Shown piece by piece: positions 58,974 through 64,000 of a DNA stretch of 64,000 nucleotides; the stretch's first letter is position 1; the number at the start of each line of letters is the position of its first letter. The position numbers and the translations under genes are program-made. Under the pieces are notes generated by a model. The model saw only the letters and a list, made by a program, of their open reading frames with translations. It was not told where the DNA came from and did not search any database. Origin of the DNA: Bradyrhizobium guangxiense (GTDB taxonomy: Bacteria; Pseudomonadota; Alphaproteobacteria; Rhizobiales; Xanthobacteraceae); assembly GCF_004114915.1 (NCBI RefSeq), contig NZ_CP022219.1, positions 3,130,501-3,194,500 of the forward strand. The letters run 5' to 3'.

Positions 58974-59951
58974 TCACATCTTCTTGTAGGCGTCGACGAC
59001 GGCCTGGCCGTCCGCCCCTGCCTTCTTCAGCCAGTCAGCCGTGAGCTGTTCGCCGATCTTCTGGAAGCCGGCCTTCAACGCCGGGCTGGGCGGCTCGACG
59101 TTCATGCCTTTCGCCTTGAGCTGATCAAGGTACCAGCTGCTCTTATCCTGCCAGGCCTTCCAGCCGCGGGTTTCCGCCGTCGCGGCCGCCTTGAGGATGG
59201 CCTCCTGGGTCGGCTTGTCGAGCGCGTCGAACGCGGCCTTGTTGACGAAGGTGTAATCCTTGGGAATCCAGGCCTGCACGTCATAGAAGTACTTGAGCGA
59301 CTCCCAGGCCTTTGCGTCGTAACCCGTGCCGCCTGACGACATGAAGGAGTTCACCACGCCGGTCGCGAGCGCCTGCGGCAGCTCAGCAGCCTGGATCGTG
59401 ACCGACTGCGCGCCGACCAGCTCGCCGATACGCGCGGTGCCGACGTTATAGGCCCGCCATTTCAGGCCCTTCATGTCCTCGATCGTGGCGAGCGGCTTGT
59501 TGACATAGACGCCCTGCGGCGCCCACGGCACGACGAACAGCAGCCTGAGACCCTGCGCATCGAGCTTCTTGGCGATCGCGGGCTTGGAGGCCTGATACAG
59601 CTTCATCGCGTCCGGGAAGCTGGTGGCGAGGAACGGCACGACATCGACGCCGAACAGCGGATCCTCGTTCTCGTGGATCGAGAGCAGCACTTCGCCCATC
59701 TGCGCCTGCCCGGTCACCACCGCGCGCTTGATGTCGGGCGCCTTGAACAGCGAAGCGCCGGGATGAACCGTGATTTGGAGTTTTCCGGATGTGGCGGCTT
59801 CGACGTCCTTGGCGAAAGCGACCAGGTTTTCGGAGTGCGGATTGTCGGCCGGATACGCGGCCGGCAGATTCCATTTGGTTTGCGCCAAAGCGGGCGTCGC
59901 AGCCGCCACCATTCCGGCGGCCAGGAATGCGCGACATAAACGTGACATCAT
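58974..59951 (-). CDS. TRAP transporter substrate-binding protein (second system)
   Basis: A 325-aa periplasmic protein with a Sec signal (LCRAFLAAGMVAAATPALA-Q). Mature start TKWNLPAAYPADNPHSENLVAFAKDV. Central motif KWRAYNVGTARIGELVGAQSVTIQAAELPQALATGVVNSF with the conserved Arg. C-terminal helix DGQAVVDAYKKM. It differs clearly from the first DctP in this window. Start ATG at 59951 or the next codon. It follows dctM with 32 bases between. Confidence 0.92.
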   Translation of the reverse strand: MMSRLCRAFLAAGMVAAATPALAQTKWNLPAAYPADNPHSENLVAFAKDVEAATSGKLQITVHPGASLFKAPDIKRAVVTGQAQMGEVLLSIHENEDPLFGVDVVPFLATSFPDAMKLYQASKPAIAKKLDAQGLRLLFVVPWAPQGVYVNKPLATIEDMKGLKWRAYNVGTARIGELVGAQSVTIQAAELPQALATGVVNSFMSSGGTGYDAKAWESLKYFYDVQAWIPKDYTFVNKAAFDALDKPTQEAILKAAATAETRGWKAWQDKSSWYLDQLKAKGMNVEPPSPALKAGFQKIGEQLTADWLKKAGADGQAVVDAYKKM

Positions 59952-59983
59952 CGGGCTTCTCCTCACGGTCAATTTGAATACGC

Positions 59984-61297
59984 TCAGTCTGGGAAGGCGA
60001 GCTTGGGCAGGAACATGACGATCTGCGGATACTCCGTGATGATGAACACGGAGGCGAGCAGCAGGACGAAGAACGGAAACGCCGCCCGCGCGACGGTGAA
60101 CGTATCGCGCCCGCTCATGTTCTGAAGCACGAAGAGATTGAAGCCGACCGGCGGCGTGATCTGCGCCATCTCGACGTGGATGATGAGGTAGACGCCGAAC
60201 CAGACCAGATCGAGACCGGCCTGCTTCACCATCGGCAGCACGATGACTGCGGTCAGCACGATCATCGAGATGCCGTCGATCAGGCAGCCCAGAATGATGT
60301 ACATGATGCTGAGATACAGCGCGAGCATGCCCGGCGTGAGCTGCTGTCCCTGCACCCAGGTCGCGAGCGCGGCCGGAATGCCCGTATAGGCCATCGCGGC
60401 CGTGGTGTAGGCCGCGCCTGCCAGGATCAGCATGATCATGCAGGTCAGGCGCGTCGCGCTCATGATGCTCTCGAGGAAGTTCTTCCGCGTCAGCGTGCCG
60501 CTCCACCAGGCCAGCAGCAGCGCGCCCGTGACGCCCCATGCCGCGCATTCCGTCGCTGTCGCGAAGCCGAGGACCAGCGAGAGGAACACCGCCAGGATCA
60601 GCAGCAGGCACGGCACGAGCTTGGCGGACTCGCGCAGCTTCTGCCGGAATGGCATCGGCGGATCGCGCGGCGGGATCTTGTCCGGATTGAGCAGCGACCA
60701 GATGATGATGTAGCCGGAGTAAAGCACCATCACGAGCGCACCCGGCAGGAAGCCACCGAGGAACACCTGGAGCACGGAGACGTTCGCCGTCACCGCGTAG
60801 ACCACCATCGGAATCGACGGCGGGATCAAGAGGCCGAGGGTGCCGGAGCCCGCGAGCGAGCCGAGGCTCAGGCCCTTGTCGTAGCCGCGCTTGTCGAGCT
60901 CAGGCAGCGCGATCTTGCCGATGGTCGCGCATGTCGCCGCCGAGGAGCCCGACACCGCCGCGAAGATGCCGCAGCCGATCACATTGACATGGGTCAGGCG
61001 CCCGGGCAGCCACTGCACCCAGGGCGACAAGCCGCGGAACATCTCTTCCGACAATTTGGTGCGGAAAAGAATCTCGCCCATCCAGATGAACAGCGGCAAC
61101 GCAGCTAGTGTCCAGGACGAGCTCGCACTCCAGGTGGTGGTCGCGAGCACCGTGCCAAGTGGCAGGCTGGTGGTCAGCGCCATCGCCACGAAGCCGACGA
61201 GCCCGAGCGACACGGCAATCCAGACCCCACTGCCGAGCAGCAGGATCATGACGCCGAGCAGGATGAACGACAGCTCGATCATGCCGAGATTGGCCAT
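59984..61297 (-). CDS. TRAP transporter large permease (DctM)
   Basis: A 437-aa membrane protein with 11-12 hydrophobic segments. DctM signatures are FAAVSGSSAATCATIGKIALPELDKRGYDKGLSLGSLAGSGTLGLLIPPSIPMVVY and the C-terminal AQITPPVGFNLFVLQN. ATG at 61297 is preceded by GGAGG, so the TTG further upstream is rejected. Two bases separate it from the small permease stop. Confidence 0.95.
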   Translation of the reverse strand: MANLGMIELSFILLGVMILLLGSGVWIAVSLGLVGFVAMALTTSLPLGTVLATTTWSASSSWTLAALPLFIWMGEILFRTKLSEEMFRGLSPWVQWLPGRLTHVNVIGCGIFAAVSGSSAATCATIGKIALPELDKRGYDKGLSLGSLAGSGTLGLLIPPSIPMVVYAVTANVSVLQVFLGGFLPGALVMVLYSGYIIIWSLLNPDKIPPRDPPMPFRQKLRESAKLVPCLLLILAVFLSLVLGFATATECAAWGVTGALLLAWWSGTLTRKNFLESIMSATRLTCMIMLILAGAAYTTAAMAYTGIPAALATWVQGQQLTPGMLALYLSIMYIILGCLIDGISMIVLTAVIVLPMVKQAGLDLVWFGVYLIIHVEMAQITPPVGFNLFVLQNMSGRDTFTVARAAFPFFVLLLASVFIITEYPQIVMFLPKLAFPD

Positions 61298-61299
61298 GG

Positions 61300-61881
61300 T
61301 CAACCTCCGCCGCCCTGCGAGATCCGTTCAACGAACTCTTCCGGCGTCTCGTCCGGCGAGCCCTTCTCGTAGCTCGGCCGGTTGCCGTTGACGACATTGA
61401 CCATTTCGTCGAGCAAGGCGATCGACAGGATCACCAGGCCGCCGGCAAAGCCGAGCTGAGGAATCCAGAGCGGAAGCGCGACAACGCCCTGCGCCACGTC
61501 GTTGAAGCGCCAAGAGTCATAGGTCATCTGCACGGCATGCCGGGTGAAGTAGAGAATGAAGACCGCCGCAATGCCGAGGGCGAGGATCTCGGCGACTTGC
61601 TTGGTGCGCCCGTGCAGCTTCTCCAGCAGCAGGCCGACGCGGATCATCTCGCCGCGCTTGAAGGTGTGCGCAAGACCGAGGAAAGCCATCGCGGCCATGC
61701 ACCAGGACGCGAAATCGTCGCCGGCGGGAATATTGATCGCAAACTGGCGGCCGACCGACATGATCATCATGATTGCAAAGATCGCAACCAGGAAGATGCC
61801 GGCGGCATAGCCTGCCCCGAGATAAAGGAGATCCAGCGCACGGCGCACCGGTCCCCCAGCCGTTACGTCATCCCCTGCCAC
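61300..61881 (-). CDS. TRAP transporter small permease (DctQ)
   Basis: A 193-aa membrane protein with four hydrophobic segments (YLGAGYAAGIFLVAIFAIMMIMSVG; DDFASWCMAAMAFLGLAHTF; AEILALGIAAVFILYFTRHAV; LPLWIPQLGFAGGLVILSIALLDEMV). GTG at 61881 is the chosen start; the longer frame to 61956 has an unlikely N-terminus. It is upstream of dctM and dctP in the minus-strand operon. Confidence 0.9.
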   Translation of the reverse strand: MAGDDVTAGGPVRRALDLLYLGAGYAAGIFLVAIFAIMMIMSVGRQFAINIPAGDDFASWCMAAMAFLGLAHTFKRGEMIRVGLLLEKLHGRTKQVAEILALGIAAVFILYFTRHAVQMTYDSWRFNDVAQGVVALPLWIPQLGFAGGLVILSIALLDEMVNVVNGNRPSYEKGSPDETPEEFVERISQGGGG

Positions 61882-62059
61882 GCAATCCCCATCTTCATAC
61901 GAGGCGTTTCGATTGACCCGGCGATCACATGTCGCGCGTCGCCGACCCAGCCTCAATATCGCCCTTGCCCGACGCCTGTCTTTCAGACGTTAGATCAACA
62001 TGATGCGACCCACGCAAGCAAGGAGTATGCCTGCCCGCGGCGGATTTTCTACCGCAGGT

Positions 62060-62857
62060 TCAGCGGGTCTCCAGCCGCAGCCCGTCAAAAGCGGGCACGA
62101 CGCCCTCGGGAAGCGATTGCCGGATGACCTCGTAATCGACGTCGGCCGTCATGTTGGTGATGACCGCGCGCTTCGGCTTGAACCTCTCGATCCAGGACAG
62201 CGCGTCGTTGATGCTGAAATGGCTGACATGGCTGGGGTAGCGCAAGCCGTCGACGATCCAGAGGTCCAGGTTTTCCAGCGCGCCCCAGCTCTCGCGCGGG
62301 ATGTCGTTGAGGTCGGGCGTGTAGGCCGCATCCCCGATGCGATAGCCGAGCGCGGGAATGTTGCCGTGCTGCACCAGAAAGGCGGTCAGGGTCACCGCGC
62401 CGCCCTTCCCCAGGATGGTCTGGCTTTCGCCCGCTTCGATCGAATGCCGCGTCAGGATCGGCGGGGAGTCGCTGCCCTCCGGCGAGATGAAGCAATAGGA
62501 GAACCGTGACAGGATGTCCTTGGCGGTCGACTGGTTGAAGTAGGTCGGGATCCGGCGGCGCATGTGCATCACGATCGAACGTAGATCGTCCATGCCGTGG
62601 GTCTGGTCGGCATGTTCATGCGTCAAGAACACCGCGTCGATGTGATCGACATTGGTCGAGAGCAATTGCTCGCGCAGGTCCGGCGAGGTGTCGATCACGA
62701 TGCGCGTGGTGCCGTGCTCGGAGGTCCGCTCGACCAGCAGCGAGCAGCGGCGACGGCGGTTCTTGGGATTGTTGGGATCGCAGGCGCCCCAGCCGAGCGC
62801 CGGGCGCGGCACGCCGGCGGAGGAGCCGCAGCCCAGGATCGTCAGAGTCAGCGTCAT
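62060..62857 (-). CDS. MBL-fold metallohydrolase, PhnP-like
   Basis: A 265-aa metallo-beta-lactamase fold protein. Metal motif TxHxHADxxHGMDDL is seen as THEHADQTHGMDDL. N-terminal LTILGCGSSAGVPRPALGWGACDPNNPKN is typical of the cyclic-phosphate diesterase PhnP branch. The C-terminal VSHFSINDALSWIERFKPKRAVITNMT carries further conserved residues. Substrate not known. Downstream of tatD by 13 bp, so likely an operon metG-tatD-this gene. Confidence 0.9.
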   Translation of the reverse strand: MTLTLTILGCGSSAGVPRPALGWGACDPNNPKNRRRRCSLLVERTSEHGTTRIVIDTSPDLREQLLSTNVDHIDAVFLTHEHADQTHGMDDLRSIVMHMRRRIPTYFNQSTAKDILSRFSYCFISPEGSDSPPILTRHSIEAGESQTILGKGGAVTLTAFLVQHGNIPALGYRIGDAAYTPDLNDIPRESWGALENLDLWIVDGLRYPSHVSHFSINDALSWIERFKPKRAVITNMTADVDYEVIRQSLPEGVVPAFDGLRLETR

Positions 62858-62870
62858 GCGGTCCCCGGTT

Positions 62871-63647
62871 TCAAGCTTTCACTTTCGAGAACAGGCGGAA
62901 GAAATTCTCGCTGGTCTGGCGCGAGATCTCGTCAAGCGACACACCGCGCGTCTCCGCCAGCACCTTTGCGACCTCGACCACATAAGCCGGCTCGTTGCGT
63001 TTGCCCCGGAACTTGCCGGGTGCAAGATAGGGCGAGTCGGTTTCGACCAGGATGCGGTCGGAGGGCAGTTCGGCTGCGAGCGCGCGCAAGGTCTCCGATT
63101 TCTTGAAGGTCAGGATTCCCGTGAAACCGATATAGAGCCCGAGCGACACCGCCTTCAGCGCCAGCTCGCGCCCGCCGGTGTAACAATGCAGCACGGCGCG
63201 AAACGATCCCTTTGCGGCCTCGTCTTCCAGGATGCGAGCGCAATCCTCGTCGGCTTCGCGGGTGTGGATCACCAGCGGCAGGCCGGTCGTGCGTGCAGCG
63301 GCGATGTGGGCACGGAAGCCCCTCGCCTGCGCCTCCGGCGAGCCGTTGTCGTAGAAATAGTCGAGCCCGGCCTCGCCGAGCGCCACGACCTTGGGATGCT
63401 CCGTCAACGCCACGAGCTCGTCGGGCGCGATGCCGTCCTCCTCATCCGCGTTGTGCGGATGGGTCCCGACCGAGCAATAGACGTCGTCATAGCGTTCGGC
63501 GATCGCGAGCAGGCCCTTTAGCCGCCGCACCCGCGTCGAGATCGTGACCAAGCGCCCGACGCCGGCCGCGCGCGCCCGTGACACGATCCCGTCGAGATCG
63601 TCGGCAAAGTCCGGAAAATCCAGATGGCAGTGGCTGTCGACCAGCAT
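62871..63647 (-). CDS. TatD family metal-dependent hydrolase
   Basis: A 258-aa TIM-barrel hydrolase with deoxyribonuclease activity in characterised members. Metal motifs: SHCHLDFPDF at the N-terminus, GEAGLDYFYDN, VIHTREADEDC, VLHCYTGG and LVETDSPYLAPG. Its place just after metG is common. Thirteen bases separate the two. Confidence 0.94.
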   Translation of the reverse strand: MLVDSHCHLDFPDFADDLDGIVSRARAAGVGRLVTISTRVRRLKGLLAIAERYDDVYCSVGTHPHNADEEDGIAPDELVALTEHPKVVALGEAGLDYFYDNGSPEAQARGFRAHIAAARTTGLPLVIHTREADEDCARILEDEAAKGSFRAVLHCYTGGRELALKAVSLGLYIGFTGILTFKKSETLRALAAELPSDRILVETDSPYLAPGKFRGKRNEPAYVVEVAKVLAETRGVSLDEISRQTSENFFRLFSKVKA

Positions 63648-63660
63648 CGCACGAACGCCT

Positions 63661-64000
63661 TCAGGCCGCCGGCTCGATGTAGCGCGGGAACGCCGGGGTC
63701 GGCGCCGGCAGCGTCGAACCGGGCGCGATGCGCTTGGCGCCGCCGAGCATGGCGAAGCTGCGCTCGGCTTCGGGGATACCGAGACTGTCGAGCAGCTTGC
63801 TGGAAGCGGTCGGCATCGCCGGCTGAGCCAGGATCGCGATCTGGCGCACGACTTCGGCGGTGACGTAGAGCACCGTCTTCTGCCTGGCAGGATCGGTCTT
63901 GGCGAGCGCCCACGGCGCCTCGGCCGCGAAATAGCGATTGGCTTCGGCGACCACGGCCCAGACCGCGTTGAGCCATTGATGGATCTGCTGCGTCGCCATA
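63661..64000 (-). CDS. metG: methionyl-tRNA synthetase, C-terminal part (cut by window end)
   Basis: Only the last 113 residues are visible. They match the helical anticodon-binding part of MetG: NQYFAAEAPWALAK-like EANRYFAAEAPWALAKTDPARQ, VLYVTAEVVRQIAILAQPAMP and LGIPEAERSFAMLGG. The gene extends beyond the window on its 5' side. It is transcribed ahead of tatD. Confidence 0.9.
   Translation of the reverse strand, partial: MATQQIHQWLNAVWAVVAEANRYFAAEAPWALAKTDPARQKTVLYVTAEVVRQIAILAQPAMPTASSKLLDSLGIPEAERSFAMLGGAKRIAPGSTLPAPTPAFPRYIEPAA

Overview
The window looks like chromosome of a Bradyrhizobium-type alphaproteobacterium (Rhizobiales). The reasons are high GC with strong GC3 bias, the dusB(nifR3)-ntrBC-ntrYX-hfq-hflX order, a DUF2497/PopZ-like gene next to valS, a fused ispDF gene, and several interspersed palindromic repeats of the kind I associate with Bradyrhizobium and Rhodopseudomonas. 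The genus call is inference; no 16S gene is present.

Layout. (1) 0-8 kb: small orphan genes, including a frameshifted secreted Cys peptide gene, then a compact cluster of a polar amino-acid-type ABC importer (binding protein plus fused permease-ATPase), an acetamidase/formamidase, an AraC regulator fused to a second acetamidase/formamidase, and a RidA protein. (2) 8-20 kb: tRNA-Asn(GTT), a 59-aa ORF, a PCMT-like methyltransferase, TolC, PopZ-like, ValS, 3-methyladenine DNA glycosylase, LipA, a Coq10/RatA-type START protein, MscS, CinA C-domain and IspDF. (3) 20-33 kb: the nitrogen-regulation and RNA-biology core (dusB-ntrB-ntrC, ntrY-ntrX, hfq-hflX), then mazG and queC. A good candidate NtrC operator overlaps the dusB promoter. 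(4) 32.7-39 kb: a cobalt-type nitrile hydratase operon, an enoyl-CoA hydratase, an SLC13-type anion transporter, and metNI followed by only a 24-codon remnant of metQ. (5) 39-53 kb: a TonB-dependent siderophore receptor, a PepSY membrane protein, an unknown secreted protein, the complete nosRZDFYLX nitrous-oxide-reduction operon on the minus strand, and a divergent ferritin-like gene. (6) 54-62 kb: two TRAP transporter systems converging on one acyl-CoA synthetase gene. (7) 62-64 kb: metG (3' part)-tatD-MBL hydrolase on the minus strand.

How the parts work together. The 1-8 kb cluster reads as an import-and-hydrolyse pathway for an amide, probably self-regulated by the AraC-enzyme fusion. The nos operon encodes the whole terminal denitrification step: NosZ enzyme, NosR electron donor and regulator, NosDFY and NosL for copper-centre assembly, and NosX for NosR flavinylation. 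The 54-58.9 kb TRAP operon probably imports an organic acid that the co-transcribed ligase activates.

The most unusual items are the regulator-enzyme fusion, the truncated metQ, the His-rich nitrile hydratase alpha N-terminus, the NtrC-type operator between the -35 and -10 of dusB-ntrBC, and the absence of a clear FNR/FixK box in the nosR promoter region. No CRISPR array, complete insertion sequence, phage or rRNA gene was seen.
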